A stretch of DNA of 64,000 nt from Pyrenochaeta sp. MPI-SDFR-AT-0127 (GCA_020747015.1 JAGTJM010000086.1:1-64000); one strand, 5' to 3'. Counted from the stretch's first letter, positions 34,458 through 45,472 are shown. Notes: generated by a model from the sequence alone, not told the origin. Numbers and translations: made by a program.

Positions 34458-35967
34458 GTTGGCGCAATGGGCATATGCTGCTGTGTTTGGCAAACAGGCG
34501 TAGAGAAGAAGCATAGCTCTCCGTATTGAATATTAATATAGCGTCAGAGCAGATTAGTCTACTAAATCTTTCTCCAACCCTTGGACCGTTCACGTTGGGG
34601 TTGATTAGACAAATGCCTCGTCTTGGCACTGGGGATAGTGGAGTAGCATATTACCCCGCTTTCACGCATGAGACAAAGATTAGACAGCGCAATGATCGCC
34701 GCTCGGGCGTGTAGAAAGACTAATAGAACCGGTGCACACTGGGATCCTGCCATCGGACGTCAAGGTGAATTTTGAATCGATCGGGAGCACAATCGGGGTG
34801 GCCTGTTTCTAGAGTATGATTTGTGCAATACTTCTAGCAACCTGTTATACCATCAATCGTTTTCTTGATCTCTCGACTTCTGTCTTGACTATTCGATTCA
34901 TTATCGTTCAGATTCCAAATTCACGGCGAACCCGTCGGCGCCACACTGGCACTGCAAATACCAAAGGCGTGATTGTAAGTTATTTGAATTGCTCTAACAC
35001 GTGCAAGGGGTTGCCTGGGCAGCCACAGTCACAAAACCCCAAAGAGAATCTGCCTTCCGGTTTTAGGGTGATAAAGAAATCGCTCTACAAATATTGGGTT
35101 ATGTGCGGGGTAAGTTTCTTAGTGTTATGTAGACAACAGTGCTGCTCAATTTCATGTCAGCATTGATAGCTGTCGTGTCGCTCTACCCATAATCACGATC
35201 GATAGTACTACAGCATTTGAGATAATGGCAGGCTAACTTTGAGTACACCCTGAGCGATCACTAGCAGCATCATATTCTGTGGGTAGAAGGCACCACGGTG
35301 GCTTTGTTTTGGCGAACATTCTGCAGTAGCAGTCAAGAGGTTGTCCAGGTAACTTTCATTGTTCTTATTGCTTTAGGTCCTCCATAGGAGGTACCTGAAT
35401 ACTTCTGGTCTTCGTTTTTAGAGAAGCAAATATGATTCGTAGTTGAAGAAGGCAACGCACACCAAAATTTGAATGTTAAATAAATGACTAATATTGATTA
35501 GCTCTTGGCACTAGTATGCCGAAAGCGTCATGATTTAGGAAAAAATATACGCTCTTCGATTTAATAACGTTTGTTGTTCGCATTGACTGTTCGGACAATC
35601 TCCTAGGCACGGAAGCCTTGACACATTAAGCGAGCAGGTCAATAACGAAGCGCAAGCATTTTATACTATTGATTTTACGCAGTGTGTCGGTCTCTGCATT
35701 GTTAGCTGAGCCATGACACAGATCGTGACAATGTTGTGAGTCAATGCCGCTTGCATCGTCACCTTCGTTCTGCTTGCTCTTGGTAAGCGCTACACTCATA
35801 GACAAATATAAATGTCGACTTCTGCATCTAATACAAAGTTCCTCGAACACTTCTACCAAATTTGAGTTTATTCAAACCTTTTCAAAGATCAGTTGCTGGT
35901 CTCTCTCAATTACATTCTTTTTTAGACGTCTTCAGAGATTCATTTCTCTAAACAGTAAAATTCAGCG
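34458..35967. other. Gene-free stretch, about 1.5 kb
   Basis: It includes the promoter of the P450 on the left and that of the candidate effector on the right. It is AT-rich. Short ORFs on both strands have no family resemblance. Confidence 0.45.
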
Positions 35968-36584
35968 ATGGCAAGATTATTCTCACTTCCTATCTTACTG
36001 CCGCCCATAATTACCTGTATTATAGCAACACCAATTGATGTGCCAAGCGCAAAAGCCTTTCCCCAGAGCTCGCGAGAAATTGAAAGCGCCCAGGATGGAT
36101 CCAGCCCACTGCCATATATTGACGTCAAAAGAGTGAGTACATACTCCATCAGGCATTAAGGCACTAAACATGTATTCAGCATGTCTTATCGCCGTATAAG
36201 AACTCAGTCCAGATTCTTTACGAACAGCACATCGAAAGTAGTACACATGGCTGGAGTGTCTACTTTGGACCACAAGGCATTCCAGTTAACCCATGCGGTG
36301 CCTTCCCTTTCTCGAGACTCCATCACTCTGTAGGACATGTTGTTCAGGGAAGCAGCATTGATCAACCACCCTTCCCGCCAAAGGAGATATGGAAAGGGCT
36401 ACCAAATCTCTACACAGACACGAGTTGTGAGATAAAAGGGAGTGGATCCCGTCTTCCAACCCTGGAGTGTGGGAATATCCTAGTAGTTGATTTCAAAGAA
36501 GATCCAGGGTATGAGGAACCCACAATAACATGCCCTGATGGGTTCCGATATCACAGAGCCTGTTTCACGGAATATACAGCATAG
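35968..36584 (+). CDS. Small secreted Cys-containing protein, candidate effector
   Basis: Exons 35968..36132 and 36180..36584 splice across a 47-nt GTGAGT-CAG intron to 189 aa. Exon 2 has no ATG of its own near its start, yet its frame stays open for 135 codons, which supports the model. Residues 1-20 form a signal peptide (MARLFSLPILLPPIITCIIA). Residues 21-55 look like a pro-region, ending in the dibasic KR at 54-55, a Kex2-type site that falls exactly at the exon junction. The putative mature part (56-189) has five Cys (94, 138, 152, 173, 183), is free of membrane segments, and is rich in Pro and aromatic residues. I do not recognise the family. Small size, secretion, Cys content and a gene-poor AT-rich setting fit a host-interaction effector, which is inference. 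Confidence 0.7.
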
Positions 36585-37622
36585 AACTTCAATGTGTACA
36601 ATAACGAGTGGGCCCATCCCTGTGTAGTGGAAACCCGGCTTAGGGGAACGCCGGTAGTGCGTTCTATAGTAATAGGAACAACAATAACTGCATAGCTCAG
36701 AAAATCTGGGAATAGACACCTGATATCCTCATAATCTTGAATACTCAGTAACTTGTCTCCGTCGCACAACCTTTGCTAATACCGTAATACTACTATTAGT
36801 TGCTAGTATTCCTACTCTTGGCATTTCAGAGGGCCAAACTTTGCTTAAAGTTTCACTCTTCTTCCTGAAAGCTCCTTGAGCTAAAAGATGCTATATAGAA
36901 AATGTACTCTGAGTAATTTAATGTGTTTAATAAGCCGGGTGCAGTACAACAGTAATATGTTACTACATCGAGTGCGTCGACTTGTTGCTATGCAGAAGCG
37001 GCCCGGCCGTTTTCCAATCGCAACCAAAAGTGAACCCAGCTAACTCGCGCGACGCAGTCCAAAACGTGTCACCTACTAAACAGCAGCTTGAGATGTACCG
37101 GGCGGCTGCGCTGCTAGTTACCGCATCTGCCAGACATGTGACTAAGCGAGGCATCTCAGCATCGATAGCGGCTCGAACGTGGATCAAGCACCTTAGTTAC
37201 CAGTATTAAAGGTGCACCCAGGAATCCTTGTAGTATGCATAAGATGACTAGATTGATTATTTACTACGCGTTCTCGCTCCGCTGCAGCTAAAGCACGCTA
37301 CCTCTTGAAGCGCTCAGCAACAATCACAATGCATCAGTAGCTCAGGAATTGGGTATCTTTGGTATAGAGGAGCAAGAATTGGAGAAGGCAGTCTTTAAAC
37401 CTGTGCGAAAAGCTATAAAGAGTACTAACAGCACCATGTAAAAGCCATGGAGGATCTTGTCATATAGTTAGACAATATCCATTGAAGACCCCCCAATCGT
37501 TTTGTGTGCTGAGTCATTCAATATGTCTAGACCTATGTACAGCATAATTATACTAATAAATATCGCTATTAATAGAAATACGTACATACAGTTCATAAGC
37601 CTTCGTTTAAGTCGGCGCTTAA
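36585..37622. other. Gene-free stretch, about 1 kb
   Basis: An open plus-strand stretch near 37.3-37.44 kb (VAQELGIFGIEEQELEKAVF) ends in a stop and may be the tail of a decayed gene, family unknown. Nothing else is supported. Confidence 0.35.
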
Positions 37623-39347
37623 TTACAAGCCATAAATCTCTACAAATCTACCCTTCGGCTGTCCGCCTACAAAGATGTCTGCCGCCGCGTCCAGGTCTTC
37701 CACAGTGAGATCTGCCTTTGCTGCTAGTCTAGTGTTTACTCTTTGTAACAACAGCACAGACAATGGACTTGTCCCTTCTCTGTTCTGAATATGGCTGAGG
37801 GCCCCTGGAACATCCATTGTTACGCCCCAGACGACTACCATTGCGTAAGCAAAGAGGCGGTCATGCTTTCGAAGTGGTAACGTTCCGGCATATTCTGCAC
37901 ACATCATGACATTCTCCACAAGCCGGAACATCTCATTAACCCTCGGCTCAAAACTTGAACAGAAGGAAACTCCTAGCTCATCTGGATACTCAGCTTGTAG
38001 GTCGCTAGAGAGGGACAATGTATGGAGGCACTGTTCCAGTCTGAGCAGAGACAGGCGATTTTGCCAGTAATACGCAAGTGCTTCAAAATCGTCGACAGAA
38101 GCAAAGTGGAGGCTCTGACGGAGAGGTGAGGTAGCTTCAGTATCACTTGAAGGGTGAATGTTGATGCTCCGCAATAGTCGTCCCTCAGCTTCAGAGTCCT
38201 GTAGCCTGAGAAGTGATTTCAAAAGCCTAAGCGCATCTAAAAGCAGCCGATTATGCGAAGACGATTGGAGTCGCAACAACCGAACAAATCCCACCAGCCG
38301 CGGGAGGCGAATAAAGAGCTCACTGCCAAGAGCCTTAAGCTGGGCTCGATCGCTGTCGCTGTATCCTATCCTATCATTGGCAAAGTATGCTGGAGCAACA
38401 CTCTCGAAGGGCGAGGGTGTGCCCTGGATACACGCCATGATGGCAGAATCACATGCGTGGAAGTCAAAGATGTCTCTAGCAAGCTGTGTGACCGGATATG
38501 TTGCAGGTCTTGCAGCTAAAATTGCAGCCAACCCTTCAACATGTAAACGCGTTGGAATGCCATGCTTCTTTATAATGCCCTCGAAAGGAGCCAGGAGTGC
38601 CGTCGACGCAAGTATGTCATCGTTCAATTCACTATCTGACTGCGTAATGTTCGCTTTCACAGCATTGAGAGCAAGCGCCAACGCTTGGTAGCAGTCGCCA
38701 GAAGTAAGTTTCGGTACACCTCGGGCGTAGGCGCAAGCTGCCACAGTTGCTTTGATAGAGAGATCCAGGGCCGGAGTGTGCCCAACGTGGGCTGGCAGAT
38801 GTCGAAACCATTCCTTTTCTACCTTCTCGCGTCGAAGCGTATCGAGCGCACGGATGATGATGACTGTTTCAATTGACTGAGGCATGTGAATCAGCAGTGC
38901 ATTCCCATTTCGGCGCGTGGAATCTTCGTAGCCCGACGGCAGATGGTTTGAAGAGCGCAACTTCGTCCATGGATCGACACAGCTGTCGACTAATTGTGGC
39001 TTATGCTGTACAGTACCTGGCTGAGTGTGTGTCACGGGTCGTGAAGGAAGCTCAATGATGATTCGTGAAACGATGTCGCCGGTCTTTACGGGCCGCAAAC
39101 CTGCTGCAGTAGTCGAACTCCTTTCAGGGCCTGGCCGACCCAAGATAGTCTGCCGGACTATGCATGGGATCCCCAACCTCTTGCATCGGTAGCAAGGCGT
39201 CTGGGCCGTCCGGAGCTCTCCCGGATCTGGGGTCTCAACTTCGCTTGGTAACTCGCACCGAATGCGTCTATCACGACAACCAAGACAGATCAAGCGGGAA
39301 TATGTGCCTCTTGATCGCTTAGCGACTCCTGATCTTGACGCTGACAT
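37623..39347 (-). CDS. Zn2Cys6 transcription factor
   Basis: Single exon, 574 aa, starting at the ATG at 39347. The N-terminus carries a binuclear zinc cluster: CLGC, six residues, C, then an unusually long 20-residue linker, CYRC, six residues, C. Usual linkers are about 5-12 residues. The rest is a helical regulatory region without a clear fungal-trans signature (for example HACDSAIMACIQGTPSPFES and EALAYYWQNRLSLLRLEQCL). It probably acts in the nucleus as a DNA-binding regulator. It is divergent from the secreted lipase-like gene at 39979 with 631 bp between starts, so the lipase gene is its nearest candidate target. No frame damage is seen. Confidence 0.85.
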   Translation of the reverse strand: MSASRSGVAKRSRGTYSRLICLGCRDRRIRCELPSEVETPDPGELRTAQTPCYRCKRLGIPCIVRQTILGRPGPERSSTTAAGLRPVKTGDIVSRIIIELPSRPVTHTQPGTVQHKPQLVDSCVDPWTKLRSSNHLPSGYEDSTRRNGNALLIHMPQSIETVIIIRALDTLRREKVEKEWFRHLPAHVGHTPALDLSIKATVAACAYARGVPKLTSGDCYQALALALNAVKANITQSDSELNDDILASTALLAPFEGIIKKHGIPTRLHVEGLAAILAARPATYPVTQLARDIFDFHACDSAIMACIQGTPSPFESVAPAYFANDRIGYSDSDRAQLKALGSELFIRLPRLVGFVRLLRLQSSSHNRLLLDALRLLKSLLRLQDSEAEGRLLRSINIHPSSDTEATSPLRQSLHFASVDDFEALAYYWQNRLSLLRLEQCLHTLSLSSDLQAEYPDELGVSFCSSFEPRVNEMFRLVENVMMCAEYAGTLPLRKHDRLFAYAMVVVWGVTMDVPGALSHIQNREGTSPLSVLLLQRVNTRLAAKADLTVEDLDAAADIFVGGQPKGRFVEIYGL

Positions 39348-39978
39348 TGTAACTCGCAGAATTGGCAGCTTATCTACGGACCAAGAAGAGAGGCAGAACC
39401 CGTGCCAAAGAAAAGTTGATGTAGGAATATTTAGCGGAGAGGCAGACCTGGCGTCTACATACGCTGTTGCTTGATGAGTCTGCGATGCTCACTAGCTGTA
39501 GCTTGTTCGCGGTGAAGTATTGCGACGCCAGAGAGGCTGAGCCGCACCAAAGTCGTAAATCGCTAGTTCTGCATGTACAAAGTGCGCTAGCGAGGGTGTC
39601 TGGTCATCCCCTGTACGTACGCGGGACGGGGCGCCTTGTACAAGGGTAGCGCGGAACTACGAATCGCGCTGAGCCTCAGCTCAATCACGTGCGGTCCGTT
39701 GCGTGCATGTATACGCAGACGTCACATAGTGACAGGAACACAGTATATAGCCCCTGACCGCTACCTGATGGCTACCTCATTCCTCAGTGAGTATTCTACT
39801 AGTACATTGCCAATCAAACTGATCCTTAGCATCGCCCAACCGCACATTAAGGACTCTCCTCCTGCGTGAATATACAATACAGCTCGTCCGTTGTTTGGCC
39901 ACTCTTGTCAAGTAGTGTCCAACCACTCACCCTGTGTCTTCATAACACTGCAGTTACGGCACAATAACACTCACCGAT
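39348..39978. promoter_or_regulatory. Divergent promoter, Zn2Cys6 regulator and secreted lipase-like gene
   Basis: 631 bp separate the two start codons. A Zn2Cys6 protein would be expected to bind CGG-containing triplet pairs; no convincing pair was confirmed by eye. Confidence 0.45.
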
Positions 39979-41121
39979 ATGCGGTCGATACTTTCGATTG
40001 TTCTCCTCTTGCTCGCCAATACGACGGCAGGGTACTTGGTCCCAAGCGCGCCTGGCAAATACAATGTCACATTGACCACTGGGACCCTCATCGACTACAC
40101 CCGCAATGACCCTGATGTCGCAACGCCAACGCCTCGCGCATTGATGCTGTCGGTCTTTCAACCTGCGACGTGTGCATCTACTATACCCGTCTCCTACATG
40201 CCCAACCAAACCGCCGAATACCAGGGGTCATTTCTCCAAAAGCAATTCAACATCTCAGCCAACCTCTCACCCGTCTTCCTGGAGGCTCGCCTACCAGTGT
40301 GTCTGGAGAATTCCAGCGGCTGCTCACCCCTAGATGATGGCCCTATCCTGCTCTTCTCCCCTGGCTACAGCTTCCCTCGCCTCTATTACAATGTCATCGC
40401 CTCTGCCATCGCCAGTGAAGGCTTCACAGTCATCACCATCGACCACCCTGGAGAAGCCAACATCATTACCTATCCTGATGGCCACGCAGTCTACCACAAT
40501 GGCCCTAGCATCCCTACCGAGGAAGAGTACACCCAGTATGTGTACCCTCGCGTCGCGGATGCATCCTTTGTCATTGACCAACTGAGCAACGCGACCGCCA
40601 TAGCCGAGCTACTTCCCCAACGCGGGCCTCGAGCATTTCCTACCGATCGCATCGCCATGCTAGGACACTCACTAGGCGGCACTGCCGCCGTCATCGCCAC
40701 CGGCCAAGACCCCCGCCTTCGCGGCGCGATCAATTGGGACGGCACCATCTTTGGCTCGCTGCCTCCGTCAGGTCTGTCACAGCCAGTGCTACTTGTTTCC
40801 CAGGCGGGTGCTACGGATCCTAGTTGGCTCGCGTTATGGTCGCAGCTGAAGGGCCCGAAGCTGTGGGTCACCGTCGCGAACACGACGCACTATAGCTTCT
40901 CGGATGGGCCCACGCTGTTGCAGGCGGCTGGGCAGGATACAGCGGCTCTGGCAGACCTGTTGGGCACGATTGTACCAGCCGAGATGTTGCAGATTTTGGC
41001 GGCGTATACGACAGCATGGATGAATGGAGCCTTCGCCGACAAGATAGGAGGGCCGTTGCTGCAAGGACTAGAGCCGGACAGGTTCCCAGAGGTCTCGACC
41101 ATAATGAAAAGCAACTTTTAA
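39979..41121 (+). CDS. Secreted alpha/beta hydrolase, PAF acetylhydrolase-like
   Basis: Single exon, 380 aa. A signal peptide (MRSILSIVLLLLANTTAG) starts the protein, and many N-x-S/T sites suggest glycosylation. The fold landmarks match PAF acetylhydrolase isoform II-type enzymes: ILLFSPGYSFPRLYY for the oxyanion region, the nucleophile elbow GHSLGG with Ser231, AINWDGTIFG with Asp254, and NTTHYSF with His304. The triad is complete. The family hydrolyses short acyl esters of phospholipids; fungal members are poorly characterised, so the true substrate is open. It is divergent from a Zn2Cys6 regulator. The codons look regular and there is no sign of damage. Confidence 0.85.
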   Translation: MRSILSIVLLLLANTTAGYLVPSAPGKYNVTLTTGTLIDYTRNDPDVATPTPRALMLSVFQPATCASTIPVSYMPNQTAEYQGSFLQKQFNISANLSPVFLEARLPVCLENSSGCSPLDDGPILLFSPGYSFPRLYYNVIASAIASEGFTVITIDHPGEANIITYPDGHAVYHNGPSIPTEEEYTQYVYPRVADASFVIDQLSNATAIAELLPQRGPRAFPTDRIAMLGHSLGGTAAVIATGQDPRLRGAINWDGTIFGSLPPSGLSQPVLLVSQAGATDPSWLALWSQLKGPKLWVTVANTTHYSFSDGPTLLQAAGQDTAALADLLGTIVPAEMLQILAAYTTAWMNGAFADKIGGPLLQGLEPDRFPEVSTIMKSNF

Positions 41122-41559
41122 AATGATTCAAGAAATCGCACAAGAGTTGCGCAGCTTGCTGTTTTAATGGCCCGTGAGCGAATTTGTTCAAGAGCTCTAA
41201 GGTTTTGAAATATTTCATGCGCATTTGCAATACTCAGATGAAACACGAGCGTGTACAATATTGCTCTTGGCCCAAATCGCACAACCCTTCTTGCATAATA
41301 GATATATTTTTAAGTCCAGCAGTGACAAGAAGTTGGGGCCGCGCGGTACCATGCACCATAAATGACTAGTCGTTGTCTGCTTATTACTGCTGGATGGTCT
41401 TGTTCTGGTCCAATTGTGTATAGACCTTTTCTGTATGTTTGCGCGCAATCATCTACTAATGTGAGGCAATAACTGTCTGATCTTGCTGTGCTTTATATTA
41501 TCAGGGAGTCTTTTAATACAGCAGGTGTCTGCCCAGAAGTAATGTCCGCGAAACTGCCT
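41122..41559. other. Intergenic
   Basis: It holds the 3' UTR of the lipase-like gene and AT-rich DNA; nothing else is supported. Confidence 0.4.
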
Positions 41560-41950
41560 TGCTTACCGGGCACCAAATCGAATTCTCCAACATCCCGCAA
41601 TTTCCTTCCGCTTGCCACTCTTGAAATGGTCGAAAGTAGCTTTTTAACCTTCCTACGTGTGCGTCTTCATATGCGTCAGATGAGGCGGTCGTTAAGTACG
41701 ATGAGAATACAACTGACTTGCTTCTAACTTTTCTGTACGGCAAGGATGTGTGGCCCTACCAATCTTACTCAACGAAGTAGCAAATATTTCAGTAGCTCAA
41801 AACCTCTGCAAAGAATGGAATATGCTCGGGATATACTCTTCTTGTAAAGGTTTATTACTTGCTGGCCTCACACGATTTCAAAATACTTTTAGCAGGTCTG
41901 ATGCATTCCAACGAAGCTATATCATGTACACCATGTGTGTAAGTTATTCT
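41560..41950 (+). pseudogene. BTB/POZ-like protein remnant
   Basis: Two neighbouring stretches in different frames recall the second half of a fungal BTB domain. The first reads DEAVVKYDENTTDLLLTFLY followed by GKDVWPYQSYSTK and a stop. The second reads LLNEVANISVAQNLCKEWNM and then a helix before GLTRF, matching the usual pattern of a Tyr/Ala-Leu-Ala-x-Lys-Tyr helix. The two are out of frame with each other and no start or downstream domain is present. The assignment rests on pattern only and is weak. Confidence 0.3.
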
Positions 41951-43173
41951 ACTACAGGTTCAGCAAGGGATTTTTTTCAATTCAATTCTATGGCCAGGTA
42001 GAGGCCAGAGAGCAATATGTGTATTTCCTGAAGCTGTTATTTATGTTGTTGTGACCGAAATTCCTACCAGAGATCCGCTACAGCTGGTATTCCGCTACGC
42101 AAGTATAGGCAGTAGAGTTGTTCAACTATACTAATCCCCAGCCTGCTCCTGTGCACTATTCACTGAACCATGACAATTAACAATATTCACAGGTCTTTCT
42201 AATTCGTTCATCCTGAAGTTGCATCTTCTGCAACGCCCCTAAGTCAGTGATAAACTTGAAAAACCAAACCTGGAGATATTCTAGAACATAAAGGAACATC
42301 ATCTTCATATCGCACAAAGAGATAGCAATGGAAGCTAGCTCCTCGTTAAAAGTACATCAGGGTGGAATTGGGCCGTACTTACTTCGGAGGGTCTGGTATT
42401 TTACGCCATAATACTCCTGTTCTCATCTTCAGCGCCCAGCAAGTCACTCTTCAATTATTCTCAGAGATCTCCCGCTAGCATAGAGGATATCAGGAAGGAA
42501 ATGAGTACAGTTGGGCGTGAAGGTGATCACTTGAAGCAATCATAGAGAGCATTTAGTTCCGATAAAAGTCGTTTTGAAGGGCTTGCACATCCAGTTCTGG
42601 TTACAGTGGAGTTGGGTATAATCCGTTATGTATTTGATGATTTTGGACAACAAGAAGGGCATCCACTTGTTATACGCCGTGTCGATGACAATCGACACAG
42701 AGGACTAATACATCTGAATTCTACCGTCGCTCGTAATTACTGCCACTAAAGCATTGGATTTTCTACCAATCGCGCAAAGCTTTCTGGAGAGTGGGCGTGC
42801 TCGCTAAATGGTCAGACACACGATATCGATGACTACATGTATATTGTCCTACCGCTCGTAGTCACGAATGAACGTGTGTATACTGCTATTTCTTAAATTT
42901 CTCAAGTGGAACAAAGAAATGGTGAAATGGTAATTTACTGCATTCAGAGTGGAGAAGCGCGCCCTTTGGTGGACAAGCGCGGACGTGTCGACCTATTGCT
43001 GTCGAAAGCGCGCCGGACACTGCCCGATTCTCGTGCTTGGCAAGCGTCATTGCCGATTGCCCCACACTACCTAAATAACGGCCAAGGGAGTATTTATATC
43101 CAGACTTTGATGTCCTAGATATGTCTAGCATTGCCCCTCCAACACTGTTCCCCCTCGCTATCTACTCACTGAG
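41951..43173. other. Gene-free stretch, about 1.2 kb
   Basis: It contains only short ORFs broken by stops, including some on the plus strand at 42.3-42.7 kb that could be remnants. The right 250 bp is the promoter of the MerB-like gene. Confidence 0.4.
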
Positions 43174-43872
43174 ATGCCTACTACTGTCACACATTTTCAA
43201 GAACGAGTGAGAGGCACGCTCACGCAGGAAATTGCCAAACGAGGTCATGCACCAAGTAATGACCAGCTAGCATCTTCTCTCGCTTGTTCGCTCAAGGATA
43301 TTGAAGATGCTCTACTTGCGTTACACTCCACGCATTCCTTACTACTCCATCCACACAAAGTCGAGCCGTGGGTTGTGCATCCATTCGCTCTATATCCGGC
43401 ATCATGCTGGGTGCAAATTGGCGCTCAAGGATATTGGGCGACTTGCCTATACTGCGCGTTTGGTATAGCTGCTGCGCTCAAGGCAGATGCAGATATCTTT
43501 ACCCGATTCGGAGGCGAGAGTGAACAGTGCATCATCCGGGTGCGTGGTCAAGACATTGTTGAGAAGGATATAGTCTTCCACCTTTCAACTCCAATTCGTG
43601 AGTGGTGGGACAATGTCATTCATTCATGCGCATCGTTCCAGCCATTTCACCATGAAAATGAGGTCGATGACTGGTGTCAGCGACATGCGTCGCCAAAAGG
43701 TGCTGTTGTGCCCTTGTCCCAAATGTGGCGGTTTGCTAGTGCTTGGTACGGCGATTATGTCTCGCAACCCTGGCACAAGAGATCTGCAGAAGAAATTCAA
43801 GAAGTACTTCAGTCGAACGACCTTGTTGGTTCATTCTGGTCTATCAGTCAGAGCGTCGGTCAGAGTACATAA
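43174..43872 (+). CDS. Alkylmercury lyase (MerB)-like protein
   Basis: Single exon, 232 aa. An N-terminal helical part (HAPSNDQLASSLACSLKDIE) resembles the winged-helix-like domain of MerB. The core has WVVHPFALYPASCWVQIGAQ, then WATCLYCAFGIAAAL and WWDNVIHSCASFQPF followed by WCQRH. Bacterial MerB cleaves C-Hg bonds with two Cys and one Asp (C96, D99, C159). By eye, C94 and C152 match the two Cys, but the Asp position is Gly97. Fungal relatives often carry such changes, so organomercurial lysis cannot be assumed. An extra Cys at 91 makes a CxxC pair. The C-terminal segment with WHKRSAEEIQEVL matches the helix after the core. The gene stands alone without merA or merR partners. Confidence 0.75.
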   Translation: MPTTVTHFQERVRGTLTQEIAKRGHAPSNDQLASSLACSLKDIEDALLALHSTHSLLLHPHKVEPWVVHPFALYPASCWVQIGAQGYWATCLYCAFGIAAALKADADIFTRFGGESEQCIIRVRGQDIVEKDIVFHLSTPIREWWDNVIHSCASFQPFHHENEVDDWCQRHASPKGAVVPLSQMWRFASAWYGDYVSQPWHKRSAEEIQEVLQSNDLVGSFWSISQSVGQST

Positions 43873-44881
43873 TTCCAGCTGAACCATTACTATAGTGTAG
43901 GAATATGGGAATACAAAAAAACCAAAAAGATTCCCAAAGGACGGCGTAGAATCAAGAAGCTCTGTAAGAGACCGTTTGTTTTTGCGGGTTTTGACCAAAA
44001 GCAAATGCTTACACAGAAGCTTAACCTGTGTAAGAAGAGATGAAGCGCAAGATATATAGCAAAAGGGGCCATGAGAATCCAAAGATATACCAAAGTTGTG
44101 CGTGTAATGTTTCGACGTTGTTCTTCGCCCATTTCTACACTCGGGTATTAATTTGGGGTGTAAGTATACATGAGGAAGCGCAATATAAAAACCCAGCACT
44201 TGGTGCATGACTCTTTGCCATTGGCAAACGGTGTCGTAAAGGTCACATCTGACCAGCCTTGCCGTGTTCCCAAAAACTTCTCCGGAAGACTTAGACCAAA
44301 AGCGTGCCTTATTTATGATTCATACATTACTTTCATTCTCTACATCATCCAATGAGGCCGCTTATATCCCGGTATATATTGCCAACTTTTTATTTGCGCT
44401 ATCGAGATTCTGTTATTAGCTCCATCCCTATATTCACGATCGATATTGACTCCCGATATGCTCGCTTTCGTGATCGATACCAGTATATCTCACCTAGGTA
44501 CCGTTGTGTGCTGCCGACATCTCACGTTACCTCCCTAGCGTTGAGAATACCACCGTAGCCTTATAAGACACCATTGTCCTAACGAGAACACAGTTAGGCG
44601 TTCACTTGACCCATTGACATATTAATTGTCTTCGATCCTGACTGACCCCTAATAGCCTCAGCTAAGCCATGAAATGATATTCCTCAATTTTCAGTCAATC
44701 TGCCATTACATTTTGCCTTTTTTGAAAATGAGCGATCTACCACTAGAAAATGGAACTTGCACACGGGCCTAAATGTTTCGCAACAAGATATAAAGGCAAT
44801 AGAGATACAAAGACCATGAAAGACACCCAAAAACAAAAAACCTTATCTCCAACTTCATATCGTAGAGACTAAAACACAATC
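43873..44881. other. Gene-free stretch, about 1 kb
   Basis: AT-rich, with no supported gene. It presumably includes the 3' end of the MerB-like gene and the promoter of the esterase relic. Confidence 0.45.
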
Positions 44882-45472
44882 ATGCGTTTTAGTTCTCTTA
44901 CCTCTTTTGCGGCTGCCAGCTGTATTACTGCACATGCCCCTGACTCGACCCATTCGATGGGCTTTATCGGTTGTTCTATGGCCGAAAATGTCGCTCAAGG
45001 ATACGTTGCTGTCAAAGGGGAACGTATGTGGGGGCCGTATGGCACTGGCGGCATGGTTGTGCAGTCCTGGACGAGCACCAATTCGAAATCCTGGCGGTTG
45101 TTCGATCAACAAGCCGCCAAGTACGGCAAGCCTACCGCAGTGTGAGTACAGATTTGCATCTTTACAAATGGAGCCACCTATGATGAGGTCAAGCAGCTCA
45201 TCGCCAATACGCGCCAACACGCAGCGCCGAATGCAACGATCTATATCACTGGCCAACCGCTGTACGAAGCTGGACAGATATGCACTTTAGCCGGGAAAAA
45301 CGGGCCAGAGTCAACCGACGTCCTAGCTCAACGGGCTGCCAGAGACCAAATTCAGAACGTAATCTATCCGGGTTTCTTCCTTTTACGCAGAGGAGAGGTG
45401 CAAGATGACTGCCACGCCAACACCGCAGGACAGAAATCATTGGGCAATCAAGCTGTGAAATTTTGGGGCTGA
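44882..45472 (+). pseudogene. Secreted SGNH-hydrolase-like esterase with one in-frame TGA
   Basis: One frame runs from the ATG at 44882 to the TGA at 45470..45472, 196 codons long, interrupted only by a TGA at 45143..45145 (codon 88). The sense codon expected there is TGG, because the flanking residues read KPTAV then VQICIF. The product would have a signal peptide (MRFSSLTSFAAASCITAHA), a block I-like GCSMAEN where SGNH enzymes have GDS, and a block V DxxH motif in DDCHANTAGQ near the C-terminus. A 12-nt in-frame excision is too short for an intron. It may be a very young pseudogene, an allele with a nonsense change, or a sequencing error. The assignment to SGNH esterases is moderate. Confidence 0.6.

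Noticed and set aside
36480..36719. Minus-strand ORF over the candidate effector
   Set aside because: No family features, and it overlaps the well-spliced plus-strand gene.
36960..37210. Possible transposase fragment
   Set aside because: Both strands are open, but no DDE or helix-turn-helix motif could be recognised.
43174..43872. Mercury resistance operon
   Set aside because: The gene stands alone, lacks merA-like neighbours, and the catalytic Asp appears to be missing.
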